A DNA stretch of 64,000 bases. Origin: Bacteroidales bacterium KHT7. Lineage in GTDB: Bacteria; Bacteroidota; Bacteroidia; Bacteroidales; Bacteroidaceae. The position numbers were made by a program, and so were the translations under genes. Shown one piece after another: positions 1 to 8,632 of the stretch (its first letter is position 1; each line of letters starts with the position of its first letter). The notes beneath the pieces were generated by a model that saw only the letters and a program-made list of their open reading frames with translations, had not been told where the DNA came from and searched no databases. Where the stretch lies: NCBI GenBank assembly GCA_900102385.1, contig FNBQ01000002.1:1-64000 (forward strand), given 5' to 3'.

Positions 1-95
1 ACGTCCAAGGTACGTCCAAGGTACGTCCAAGGTACGTCCAAGGTACGTCCAAGGTACGTCCAAGGTACGTCCAAGGTACGTCCAAGGTACGTCCA
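1..95. repeat. 11-bp tandem repeat array
   Basis: The unit ACGTCCAAGGT is repeated head to tail without error, eight full copies plus a seven-base partial copy, and the array runs off the left edge of the window. Because 11 is not a multiple of 3, every forward frame reads the same 11-residue cycle and there is no stop on either strand. The unit is close to one helical turn. It lies directly outside the left copy of the folD-tail direct repeat. Function unknown. Confidence 0.95.
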
Positions 96-98
96 GAG

Positions 99-230
99 TA
101 GGTGGTTTAGAATCTAATCAGATAGGTTTTTATGCAAAAAAAAAAATCCCACACCGGGGTGCTGGGATTCCTCTATTCTTAAATATCTGTTTACTTGTAG
201 AACTCTTTTTTGCCTGCGCTAAGAGTGTTC
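99..230. repeat. Direct repeat, left copy (folD tail + terminator)
   Basis: This stretch matches 15645-15779 in the same orientation. The last 53 bases (178-230), which cover the final 12 codons of folD, its stop and the first bases after it, are identical; the rest, through the terminator hairpin, differs by a few substitutions and short indels. The right copy is the genuine 3' end of folD. Together the two copies bracket the whole fructan locus, as expected of attachment-site or recombination junctions. No integrase gene is seen between them. Confidence 0.85.
145..169 (-). terminator. Terminator hairpin in left repeat copy
   Basis: The stem AATCCC-ACAC / GTG-C-TGGGATT is followed, on the minus strand, by a run of T. 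It is the counterpart of the folD terminator at 15689-15716, with one base lost from one arm. It would end minus-strand transcripts reading through the small broken ORF at 191-370. Confidence 0.75.
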
Positions 231-370
231 TGGTGTGTGCCTTTGCCGATGACACCACCGGTCACAACCACATTGTTTCCCACATCTTTGTCCTCATCGT
301 CTCATAGAACGACTTTGGTGTTACACACTGTTGCGACAAACATGTTTGCCATGGGTAAAAGTTTCTTCAT
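191..370 (-). pseudogene. Chimeric small ORF with in-frame stop ending in the FolD tail
   Basis: Reading from an ATG at 370, there are 22 codons starting MKKLLPMANMFV, a TGA stop, then 36 more codons ending in [12 protein letters not shown], which is exactly the FolD C-terminus (15740 onward). The part before the FolD tail, containing GNNVVVTGGVIGKG, is not a family I recognise. A promoter-like TAATTTTG lies upstream on the minus strand. The structure is best explained as a recombination junction that fused an unrelated reading frame to the end of folD. The internal stop argues that it is not functional. Confidence 0.6.
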
Positions 371-464
371 AAAAATTTATTTGGTTTGTGACTAAATGAT
401 GTTGGCTACAAAATTAGTGCATATCCTCCTGTTCCAGAATAAAGGATATTACATTGGCTGAAAG

Positions 465-505
465 AAATCGTTCAATACAACATTTTCTGCTGCATTGAAC
501 GATTT
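465..505 (-). terminator. Hairpin after the GH32 lipoprotein gene
   Basis: The arms AAATCGTTCAATACAACA and TGCTGCATTGAACGATTT form a long stem 14 bases beyond the stop of the GH32 gene, so it probably ends the susC-susD-SGBP-GH32 transcript. The T run after it is short. It shares the stem core TCGTTCA/TGAACGA with hairpins at 8552-8618 and 10799-10843. Confidence 0.65.
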
Positions 506-518
506 ATGTCTGAATGAA

Positions 519-2117
519 TTAGTCTTGGCAAATCTTCAAGTCGCTGACGGTGACGGAGCCGCCATAGTTATTGATGCTCCAGCAGTTCTTCTGGATGCCG
601 TAAATGCGTTGGGTGTAGGCGCAGACGTCATTGATGTACATCACGAGAACTGAGTTGTCGGTATAGATGTCGATGTTATAGGTGTTATTGGCAGGTCGCT
701 CGAACCAGTATCCGTCGGCTGCCTCTATGAACCCTTTGCCTTCCTTACCCTCTTGTTCAAAGTTGACCTTGCGATGGTTCTCGTCCTCGGGATTTACCAC
801 TATCGTATAGTATTTCTTGGAGTCGGTGCCGCGGACGAAGGAGATGCCGAACTTGTCCCAATTGTTGGAGGTCTTGACCGTGAAAGAAATGTGGTTGCAA
901 CTAGCCAGGCGATTATAAAGCACGTATGCATCGTCGCCACTGAGCGTGCCATTGCTATAGCCGTTCGACTCCATCACGTTGGCAGATGCCGTCTGCCCGT
1001 ATTTGGCTGCCATGGCGGGTACGGCTCCGAGTGTCAGTGTGCCGTCTTGATGCTGGATGATTTTATGGCAGACGAGAGAACCAGACCAGTTTGGCTCATT
1101 GCCGTCGCCAGCACCTACGTTGACGTTCTTCTCGTGGATGTCGGCTCCAGAGCGGAAGGGACACCATCCCCAAATGTAGCGGTCGGTACCGTTAGAGGCA
1201 GTCTTTCCTGCATAGAAGGCGCGGCTGTCGAGCACTCCCTCGTGACCGTCGGCAGGCCATTTGGGACCGTCGTTGAAGCAAGCCTTCAACTCGTCGTAGC
1301 TTTTGGCCATCATGTACTTCACCTTGCGGCTCCAGCTGGCTCTGAAGCTTTCGCTATATACGAGATACCAATAATCACCCATCTTAAAGATGTCGGGACA
1401 TTCGAGCATACGGTCCCATATCATCTTGAAGCGGCCTACGTGCTCCCAGTTCTTCATGTCGCTGCTCTTGAACTCGGCAAAGCAGGGGTCGCCGCCACCG
1501 TTGGGATAGGTGGCGATGACCATGTGATAGAGGTTGTCGTCGGCGACGAAAATCTGCGGGTCGCGGAAGTCGTTGCCAGAGTAGCCGAAGTCGGGGCCGT
1601 TGAGCGTCCAAAGCTCGTCCTTTGTCCAAGTCTTGAAGTCGGCAGATGTGGCTCTCATCACTACCTCACGGTTCTTGCAGTTGCCATTGTGCCCCGTATA
1701 ATAGATATAATAGGTGCCATCCTTCTCGTAGGCACAGCCCGTACCGAGTGCTGCATCCTGCTGGAAGTCGTTGTCGCCGAAGGGCAGCACCTCACCGAGT
1801 GACTCGTAGTGGGCACCGTCGTTGGTTGATACTCCCCAAATGGGATGGAAGCGATGGCTCAGATTGTTGGTGAACTCCTGCAGGTAGAGCACCTTGAAGT
1901 CGCCGGCCTTCTGGTCGAAGAATGGCATGGGGTCGCCAACACGGCCTACAGATGGTGTGTAGTAGGTGTCGAAACTTTGGGCATCGGTGGAGGCGAAAAA
2001 GGTAGTGGTTTCAGCCCAGTCTTTATCGGGGTCGCCGCTGAATTCGTTGTCGCTGCATGCCGTCAGTGTAGAGGCTGACAACATGAGCGCGAATACTGAA
2101 TATATCATAGTCTTCAT
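519..2117 (-). CDS. GH32 fructan hydrolase, surface lipoprotein (levanase/inulinase type)
   Basis: The 532-residue protein begins with a lipoprotein signal ending LTAC (Cys21), so it is probably outer-membrane anchored. The GH32 signatures are present in order: GDPMPFFD at 61-68, the position of the catalytic nucleophile normally seen as WMNDPNG; FRDP at 184-187, transition-state stabiliser; and ECPD at 239-242, acid/base Glu. The beta-propeller spans about 50-360; a beta-sandwich tail (possibly DUF4975, from memory) follows. It is the last gene of the minus-strand operon, 11 bases after the glycan-binding protein. By position and lipidation it resembles the surface endo-levanase BT1760 of the B. 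thetaiotaomicron levan locus. Inference: it makes the first surface cuts in a fructan; whether levan or inulin cannot be told. Confidence 0.9.
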   Translation of the reverse strand: MKTMIYSVFALMLSASTLTACSDNEFSGDPDKDWAETTTFFASTDAQSFDTYYTPSVGRVGDPMPFFDQKAGDFKVLYLQEFTNNLSHRFHPIWGVSTNDGAHYESLGEVLPFGDNDFQQDAALGTGCAYEKDGTYYIYYTGHNGNCKNREVVMRATSADFKTWTKDELWTLNGPDFGYSGNDFRDPQIFVADDNLYHMVIATYPNGGGDPCFAEFKSSDMKNWEHVGRFKMIWDRMLECPDIFKMGDYWYLVYSESFRASWSRKVKYMMAKSYDELKACFNDGPKWPADGHEGVLDSRAFYAGKTASNGTDRYIWGWCPFRSGADIHEKNVNVGAGDGNEPNWSGSLVCHKIIQHQDGTLTLGAVPAMAAKYGQTASANVMESNGYSNGTLSGDDAYVLYNRLASCNHISFTVKTSNNWDKFGISFVRGTDSKKYYTIVVNPEDENHRKVNFEQEGKEGKGFIEAADGYWFERPANNTYNIDIYTDNSVLVMYINDVCAYTQRIYGIQKNCWSINNYGGSVTVSDLKICQD

Positions 2118-2128
2118 AATCTTTTTGT

Positions 2129-3541
2129 TTATTTGGTTAGATAATCGAATGCATTGAGCAAAATCTTGCCCATGTTGTTGTGGTAATGCGACGTGTAAGG
2201 AGTAGGAGAGTTCCAGTCGTAGAGACCTGAGCCAAGACAGATGATGCCACCCTTGCCGAACTCGCCGTTATAGGCCTTCAACTCCCATGCGTTCACGCTG
2301 TTGTCGCCAGTCAGTGCACGACCGCCAGTTTTGGCTTCCACGGCATCCTTTCCGCTCTGGTAGGTGTCCCAGAATCCAAACTGCGACGTGGTGTTGCAGA
2401 TGGTGTAGTCCTTGTCGAGCGTATAGACGGCATTGTCGGGAGCGCCGGGATAGGTAGCCAGACCGTTCCACAGCGGATGGGTGATGTCGTAGGCAAAGGT
2501 ATGCCAAGGGTCGTCGCCCATCAAGTCGGATCCTTCGCCGCCTCCGCCACCCCAGACGTTGTTGGGATAAGCGTCCTCAGGCATGGCACCTAGAGCAATG
2601 GCGTAGTTCACTGCCGAGCGTCCGAGAACGAATGCACCGCCCTTCTGCCAGAAGTCCTTCATGCGTGCCAGTGCAGTCATAGCACCTTGTTCAGCCTCTG
2701 CAAAACCGTTGTAGTTGCCATACGATGAGCAGTGACGGTGGAAGAAGATGAGTTTGCATTTATCCAATGAAATGTTGCCGTTGGCGATGTCGCTCCAAGA
2801 AGCGTAGGCAGCGCTGGCAATGTTGCCGGTGAGCCATTTTGCGGCAGCCTTTTCCTCGTCGTTCAGCAGCTCGATGTTCTCGGCATTGCCCACGAACAGA
2901 GCCACAGGATCCTGAATCTGGGTGACGTAGACCGTATATACCGTGTTGGCGGTGTTATCATTAAGTGTAATCTGGAACGGCTCGGTGAAGTTTCCCTTCG
3001 TACCGCTTGCTGGGCTACAAGTCGCATCCTCGCTGCACGCCACCTCGAAGGTGGCATTGCTGAGGTCGATACCGCTGTTGGTCATTACGCTGACGGTGAC
3101 AGTCTTGTCCTCCTGGTTAATGGCACCCTTGATACCTTCGAGCATGAAGAGCGACATCAGTGCCTCGTCATTGCGAACACTTACCTGATAGTCCATCACG
3201 AGGTCACCATTACTGACGTGGAGGTTGCGGTCTGCGTCGAAGTTCAGGTGGTCGCCCACCTTCATATTGGTTTGGGCACCTGCTGATACGCAAAGAGCGG
3301 TGATTTCCATGTTGCTCTTCTCGGTGAAATCCACAGGTACCTTTATCTTTACTTGGCGCTTCTCTGTATTGATGAGACCTTCGTATTGTCCGTTGAGCAC
3401 AAACTTTTCCACGAAGCAAGTACCACTGACATTAATCGAGCCTGTATTGTCATCGTTGCAAGAGGAGAGTACCGTGAGGGCTGCAACGATGTTGCAGCAT
3501 AGAAGGACACGGCTGAGAAGGTTTTTAATTCTTGTTTTCAT
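2129..3541 (-). CDS. Surface glycan-binding lipoprotein (SusE/F position, DUF4960-like)
   Basis: The start chosen is the ATG at 3541, which gives 470 residues and a clean lipoprotein signal ending LSSC (Cys28); an upstream in-frame ATG at 3598 would overlap the susD stop and add a non-signal-like leader. Residues about 30-210 look like two small Ig-like/PKD-like beta domains. The C-terminal half is rich in Trp, Gly and aromatic residues and fits the DUF4960 family found beside SusD and GH32 genes. It lies between susD and the GH32 gene, like the levan-binding protein BT1761. Inferred role: it holds fructan at the cell surface for the SusCD transporter. No catalytic motif is seen. Confidence 0.8.
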   Translation of the reverse strand: MKTRIKNLLSRVLLCCNIVAALTVLSSCNDDNTGSINVSGTCFVEKFVLNGQYEGLINTEKRQVKIKVPVDFTEKSNMEITALCVSAGAQTNMKVGDHLNFDADRNLHVSNGDLVMDYQVSVRNDEALMSLFMLEGIKGAINQEDKTVTVSVMTNSGIDLSNATFEVACSEDATCSPASGTKGNFTEPFQITLNDNTANTVYTVYVTQIQDPVALFVGNAENIELLNDEEKAAAKWLTGNIASAAYASWSDIANGNISLDKCKLIFFHRHCSSYGNYNGFAEAEQGAMTALARMKDFWQKGGAFVLGRSAVNYAIALGAMPEDAYPNNVWGGGGGEGSDLMGDDPWHTFAYDITHPLWNGLATYPGAPDNAVYTLDKDYTICNTTSQFGFWDTYQSGKDAVEAKTGGRALTGDNSVNAWELKAYNGEFGKGGIICLGSGLYDWNSPTPYTSHYHNNMGKILLNAFDYLTK

Positions 3542-3591
3542 GTCTTGGGGTTGTTTGTTTTTTTGTTTTATTATTGCCATGGCGAGCCTAA

Positions 3592-5331
3592 TTACCATTG
3601 TCCGCAGTTCTGGGTGTAGTGCCCGTTAGATGCAGCCATTTGTTCGTATGGAATGGGCAGGTACTCGTTCTTATTGGCAGTGAATTGCGAGCCGTTAAGG
3701 AAGTTCATCTTCTGGCTTTCGCTGGTGTAGTACTTGTTCAGAACGTTAGCAGCGTCGCCCCAACGCACGAGGTCGAAGAAGCGTTCACTCTCGAGAGCCA
3801 GCTCCAAGCGGCGTTCCATCTTGATAATCTTCATTGTCTCTTCCTTCGAGAAGGAACCATTGTATTTACCAACAGCATAGTGTACGCCATATTTATTTGG
3901 ATAGTTTGACACCACGCTAGCGGTAGCCATGCCTGCTGCACGTTCGCGCACCTGGTTCACGAGTGCAAGAGCCTCGGTAGTCTGCCCCAGCTGAGCCATG
4001 GCTTCGGCACGCATCAGTAGCACGTCGGCATAGCGGAATACAACGCGGTTCATGCAACTGGCCCACTGCGAGTCGCACAGGAAGAGATAGTTGTTGGTTA
4101 GTGCTGGATCAACATTCTGTTTCAGCGAAACAAAGTAGCCGAAGGTTCCACCCGAACGGCTCCAGGCGTTGCTCTCGCTCATCATGAAGTTGGTATTGAA
4201 CATATAGGGAGTGCCCGGAACACCTACTGTGACGAACAGACGGGGATCAACAGTCTCGGCAGAGCCTACGGTGTACTCTTTTTCAGCAAAAGTGTCGAGC
4301 ATGGGCAGGCCATTGCTGTTGGTACGATAGGCACTTACCAGATTATGCGATGGCTTATAGAAGTCGCAACCTGAGTCATGAACCTTGGGAATGCATGGTA
4401 CGATAAGGCGATTGGAGAAGTTCAGGTTGCCATATACGGTGCCGTCGTTCTTGGAATACTGGATGGCCCAGATACTCTCGCGGCCGTTTTCGTACTGCTC
4501 CTCGGGACGGAAATTGTTGTGCAGGTCTACCTCAAGACCATAGCCATTGTAAAGAGAGGCGTTGGTGTATTCAACAACCTTCTGTAAATCTGCTTCGTTG
4601 ATGCTTGTCACCTGATTCGTATTGGCATCATCCTGACGGTAGGCCTTATAAAGGTATACCTTAGCCAGAAAAGCAGCACATGCAGCCTTTGTAGGACGCC
4701 CCTTGTCGGCTTGCGTTGCGGGCAGTATCTTATAAGCATCTTCGAGGTCGTTGATAATCTGTTGCCAGCCCTCGTCGTTTGTGTATTCAGTGTTTGAGAG
4801 GTTGTTGTAGTCCTCTTCCGTCATATTGGGCTTGTTCACGAATGGGATTTTCTTGAACAAACGCTTCAGTTGGAAATGTCCGTAGGCACGCAGGAACTTC
4901 ATCTCGGCAGTGCGCTGCTGAATGGTAGTGCTCTCCTGATCAGAACTTGCCAGAATATCGAGAGAGAGACTGACGCGAGAGAGATAGTTGTATAACTTTG
5001 TCCAGATAGAACTGAAGGGCCAGTCGGTGGTCATTACACCCGTGCTCTTCTCCAGTCTGTGGAACGGTTCGCCGTCTGAGAAGTCAGAACCGCCAACGTA
5101 GGCATCGTCTGAGCGAGTGTCGTAGTTCCAGAGTGAGAAACTGGCGTTCATATCCTCAATGGAAACCAGTCCTGCGTATGCCGAAATCAGCACATTGTCG
5201 ATATACTCAGGGCTCTTCACCTCGTCCTGAGTCAGTGTGGCCTGCGGCACCTGTTCTTCGAGGAAGTTTGAACATGACATCAAACCACAGATTACGCAGG
5301 TTGCGCAGATAGTTCTATATATTGTCTTCAT
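3592..5331 (-). CDS. SusD/RagB-family outer-membrane glycan-binding lipoprotein
   Basis: The 579-residue protein has a lipoprotein signal ending LMSC (Cys20) and the mostly helical TPR-like pattern of the SusD family. Family landmarks include the N-terminal FLEEQVPQATLTQDE stretch, the RADVLLMRAEAMAQLG helix and the C-terminal ERRLELALESERFFDLVRWG segment followed by YLPIP. SusD caps the SusC barrel and delivers oligosaccharide into it. It is transcribed from susC with a 34-base gap and is followed 50 bases later by the glycan-binding protein, so it belongs to the fructan operon. Confidence 0.96.
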   Translation of the reverse strand: MKTIYRTICATCVICGLMSCSNFLEEQVPQATLTQDEVKSPEYIDNVLISAYAGLVSIEDMNASFSLWNYDTRSDDAYVGGSDFSDGEPFHRLEKSTGVMTTDWPFSSIWTKLYNYLSRVSLSLDILASSDQESTTIQQRTAEMKFLRAYGHFQLKRLFKKIPFVNKPNMTEEDYNNLSNTEYTNDEGWQQIINDLEDAYKILPATQADKGRPTKAACAAFLAKVYLYKAYRQDDANTNQVTSINEADLQKVVEYTNASLYNGYGLEVDLHNNFRPEEQYENGRESIWAIQYSKNDGTVYGNLNFSNRLIVPCIPKVHDSGCDFYKPSHNLVSAYRTNSNGLPMLDTFAEKEYTVGSAETVDPRLFVTVGVPGTPYMFNTNFMMSESNAWSRSGGTFGYFVSLKQNVDPALTNNYLFLCDSQWASCMNRVVFRYADVLLMRAEAMAQLGQTTEALALVNQVRERAAGMATASVVSNYPNKYGVHYAVGKYNGSFSKEETMKIIKMERRLELALESERFFDLVRWGDAANVLNKYYTSESQKMNFLNGSQFTANKNEYLPIPYEQMAASNGHYTQNCGQW

Positions 5332-5365
5332 AACTGTAATTCGTTTAATTCGTGAAATTGGTCAT

Positions 5366-8300
5366 TTAAAAGCCTACGTTCACTCCGAAAGTTAGGTTGA
5401 GTGGAATAGGGTAGTTGAATCCTGGGTTCTCAGGATCGGCTCCCGAGAATTTGCCGCTCTTGATGGTCAGCAGGTTCTGGGCCGATAAGTATAGGCGGAT
5501 GCGGTTCATGCGCAACTTGTCTATAATGCCCTTTGGCAAGTTATAGCCCAACTGGATGGTGCGCAGTTTGCAATAGGAGCCATTCTCAATGTAATACGAA
5601 GATACGCGGCCTTCATTATTGGTGTCGCTCGTAGTCAGGGCGGGGATGTCGCTACCTGTATTAGCAGGATTCCATGCGTTGAGAGCACGGATGCCCTTGT
5701 TGAGGTAAGGCACGTTGATTGCAGAATTTGCCCAGAAGTCGGTCTGCGACTTATAGCCGCGGCAGTCAACGTCCACACCCTGCACGCCCTGCCAGAACAT
5801 GGTCAGGTCGAAGTTTTTGTACTGCAAGTATATGTTCAGACCCCAGGTGAAGTCGGGTGTAGGGTCGTAAATCCAGTCCTGGTCAGCCTCGGTGATGATG
5901 CCGTCGCCGTTCAGGTCCTTATATCGGATGCGGCCGAGTCCGGCACCCTCTTGACGTGCGTGGTTGTCAATCTCATCCTGGCTCTTGAAAATGCCGTCGG
6001 TGATATAACCCACCTGCGAGAACATCGGGTGACCAACAACGCTCTTCACGCCATTGCCGCCGTACTTACCATTGGCAGCAACAGTCTCAGGCAGTTTGGT
6101 AATTTCGTTCACGTACTTACTGATGTTACCATTGATGTCCCATGAGAATCCGTTGGCCAGAGTGTGACGATATCCGATACTGAACTCCCGACCATTGTTC
6201 TTCACCTCGCCGGCGTTAATCCACTGGCCTGAGCCTTCACCCATGGCGGCAATACCTTCCATGAAGAGTAGGATGTCGGTGGTCTTCTTATGGAACCAGT
6301 CGAACGAGCCGTAGATTTCATTCCCCAGGACGGCGAAGTCGACACCAATATTGTGCTGCGTAGTGGTTTCCCACTTGATGTCCTCATTGCCACGTTGGTT
6401 GCGTATATAACCATTGGCAAGGGCGTAGCCGCCGTTTCTTCCGGAAATGTCGTAGGAGGTTCCTGCCTGACCGCTGCCCCAGAGTCCTGTTGACACCACT
6501 GATTTATAGAGTGTGTAACGTGCAGTGTTCGAGATTTCCTGGTTGCCGGTCTGTCCCCAAGAATAGCGTGCTTTCAGATTGTCGAGCCATTTCACGCCTT
6601 GCATAAACTTCTCCTGAGAGAGACGCCAGCCTGCGCTGACAGAGGGGAACGTACCGTACTGGTTGTTGGTACCGAAGCGGCTGGAGCCATCACGACGGAT
6701 GGTGAACGAAGCCAAATACTTGTCGTCGTAGGTGTAGTTCACCTTGCCGAAGAAGGATACGAGGCTGAACCCGTCGCCACTGCCCTCAGCCAGTTGTTTG
6801 CCAGCACCTGCACTTGGCCACATGTAGTCGGTGTTCAGAATGGCCTGTTCGTAACGCTTGGCGCTCTGCCATGTAAAGTTTTGACGGTTCAGCTCCATAC
6901 CGACCATAGCGTCGCCACGATGCTTGCCAATCTCCACATTGTAAGTGGCAATGGCATTCCACATCCAGCGCATCCAGTGTTCCTGCTTGCTCTCGGCAGC
7001 AGAGTCTGTACGCCTTACCTTACCATTTTCAATGGGATAGGTAAAGAAACGCTGATCCTTTTGGGTGTAGTCCATACCCAAAGTGGTGCGAACCATGAAG
7101 TTTTTGAATGGGGTGATGCTCAGGTGTACGTCGCCGAACATGCGCCACTGGGTATATTCGTTGTCTTTGGTATTGTCAATCATGCTAAGTGGGGACTCAC
7201 GCTCTGAATAAGCACCAAGAGCCTGGGCAAACTTTCCGTTCTCTGCATAAATGGGAAAGTTGGGGTTGAACTCAAGGGCATGCTCTAATACGCCATCAGG
7301 AGCATCAACGCCTTTTGTGCGATTAATGGTGAAGTTTTCGCCTATCACCACATTGCCGTCGAACAGCTTATAGTCGGCATTGGCACGGCCTGAGAGACGG
7401 TTGAAGTACGAGTCCTTGATGGTTCCCTGATTATCATAGTAGCCAAGCGAGAAGAAAGAACTGCCTTTCTCTGAGCCATTGCTCACCGATACATTATATT
7501 GTTGTACCACACCTGTGCGCGTAATCTCCTTAAACCAGTCGGTATCACCTGCACGTACCGTACCATTCTCGTCGAGGAACATGTTCATGGTCATGCCGTT
7601 CAGCACGGGGGTGCTGTTCTTGTCGTAACTCCAGTCATAGTTATATCCCAGATTGTTGTTCGAGGGGTTGATGCCATCATTCACGCAGGCCTGCCAGTAG
7701 GCACGTCCCCATTCACTGGCATTCATGGTCTCAATCTTGTTTGTATAGAACGAGGCTGCCACACTGCCGTCGAAATTCACCTTCACCTTGCCGTCCTTGC
7801 CCTTCTTGGTAGTGATAATAATCACACCGTTGGCAGCACGAGAACCGTAGATAGAGGCTGAGGCGGCATCCTTCAGTACCTGGATGCTCTCAATGTCGTT
7901 GCCGTTCAACTCGTGCATGCCGGCTTTCGTGGGCACACCATCGATGATGTAAAGCGGGTCGTTGTCATTCAGTGTTCCCACACCACGGATGCGAATCGTA
8001 GCAGCGCCGCTCGGGTTACCGTCGGCCTGGATATTCATGCCAGGCACACGTCCTTGCAGGGCCTTCATCGGGTTGTTTTCGTTCTGCTTGGCTATATCGT
8101 CTATGCTCACCGTCGAAATGGCACCAGTCAGGTCGGTCTTGCGCTGGCTGGTGTAACCCGTCACCACCACTTCCTGCAACAGTTTTGCGTCATCTTTCAT
8201 CGTTACCTTCATACCTTGTTGTGCAAGCACTTCTACTGTTTGGTAGCCAACGTACGAGATGACGAGGGTGGCATCCTTGTTTACTTTGATTTTGAAGTTG

Positions 8301-8473
8301 CCATCGAAGTCGGTCACCGTACCGTTAGACGTACCCTTCTCCTTCACCGTGGCGCCGATAACCACTTCACCGAAGTCATCGACCACCGTTCCCGTTACCT
8401 CCGTCTGAGCGCACATTATGGTGCATAGCAAAAGCGAGAGGAAACTCAAAAACAATCGTTTCGTTTGTTTCAT
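5366..8473 (-). CDS. SusC/RagA-family TonB-dependent oligosaccharide transporter
   Basis: The start at 8473 (MKQTKRLFLSFLSLLL) gives 1035 residues and a standard signal peptide; the longer open frame from 8548 adds a leader without signal character. After the signal come a CarboxypepD_reg-like domain (about 25-100), the EVVVTGY segment, the plug domain with the SusC signature DPLYIIDGVP, and a large beta-barrel ending in the aromatic GVNVGF. It imports oligosaccharide across the outer membrane with TonB energy and pairs with the SusD encoded next. It is the first gene of the minus-strand fructan operon; a possible -7 element, TATATTTA, lies upstream on the minus strand. Confidence 0.96.
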   Translation of the reverse strand: MKQTKRLFLSFLSLLLCTIMCAQTEVTGTVVDDFGEVVIGATVKEKGTSNGTVTDFDGNFKIKVNKDATLVISYVGYQTVEVLAQQGMKVTMKDDAKLLQEVVVTGYTSQRKTDLTGAISTVSIDDIAKQNENNPMKALQGRVPGMNIQADGNPSGAATIRIRGVGTLNDNDPLYIIDGVPTKAGMHELNGNDIESIQVLKDAASASIYGSRAANGVIIITTKKGKDGKVKVNFDGSVAASFYTNKIETMNASEWGRAYWQACVNDGINPSNNNLGYNYDWSYDKNSTPVLNGMTMNMFLDENGTVRAGDTDWFKEITRTGVVQQYNVSVSNGSEKGSSFFSLGYYDNQGTIKDSYFNRLSGRANADYKLFDGNVVIGENFTINRTKGVDAPDGVLEHALEFNPNFPIYAENGKFAQALGAYSERESPLSMIDNTKDNEYTQWRMFGDVHLSITPFKNFMVRTTLGMDYTQKDQRFFTYPIENGKVRRTDSAAESKQEHWMRWMWNAIATYNVEIGKHRGDAMVGMELNRQNFTWQSAKRYEQAILNTDYMWPSAGAGKQLAEGSGDGFSLVSFFGKVNYTYDDKYLASFTIRRDGSSRFGTNNQYGTFPSVSAGWRLSQEKFMQGVKWLDNLKARYSWGQTGNQEISNTARYTLYKSVVSTGLWGSGQAGTSYDISGRNGGYALANGYIRNQRGNEDIKWETTTQHNIGVDFAVLGNEIYGSFDWFHKKTTDILLFMEGIAAMGEGSGQWINAGEVKNNGREFSIGYRHTLANGFSWDINGNISKYVNEITKLPETVAANGKYGGNGVKSVVGHPMFSQVGYITDGIFKSQDEIDNHARQEGAGLGRIRYKDLNGDGIITEADQDWIYDPTPDFTWGLNIYLQYKNFDLTMFWQGVQGVDVDCRGYKSQTDFWANSAINVPYLNKGIRALNAWNPANTGSDIPALTTSDTNNEGRVSSYYIENGSYCKLRTIQLGYNLPKGIIDKLRMNRIRLYLSAQNLLTIKSGKFSGADPENPGFNYPIPLNLTFGVNVGF

Positions 8474-8551
8474 TTGCCTTACGTTTTTAGTTGATATTTT
8501 TGTTATGATTTCTGCCGTAAATATACTAACTATCTCATGTCGTGGCATAAA

Positions 8552-8618
8552 AAATATCGTTCACTCCGTGCAAAATATGTTGCAATGAAACATTTTTGCG
8601 ATGGAATGAACGATATTT
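8552..8618 (-). terminator. Long hairpin between regulator and susC
   Basis: The arms AAATATCGTTCA and TGAACGATATTT are perfectly complementary, with further partial pairing inside. On the minus strand it begins 14 bases past the regulator stop and is followed by a T run, as expected of a terminator. It also lies in the susC upstream region, so it could have a second, regulatory role. Confidence 0.65.
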
Positions 8619-8632
8619 CACAATCCTTGTTC

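Noticed and set aside
1-95. The 11-bp array as a CRISPR array
   Set aside because: Units are contiguous with no spacers and are far too short; no cas genes are seen.
753-1802. A 349-codon open frame on the plus strand
   Set aside because: It lies wholly opposite the GH32 gene (519-2117), which has signal peptide and catalytic motifs. The frame has a composition of reversed codons and no domain.
519-2117. The GH32 lipoprotein as inactive for lack of WMNDPNG
   Set aside because: The nucleophile position is filled by GDPMPFFD, and FRDP and ECPD are intact, as in other members of this branch.
8474-8548. The upstream ATG at 8548 as the susC start
   Set aside because: It adds 25 residues before a perfect signal peptide and overlaps the hairpin region used as leader; the ATG at 8473 is better.
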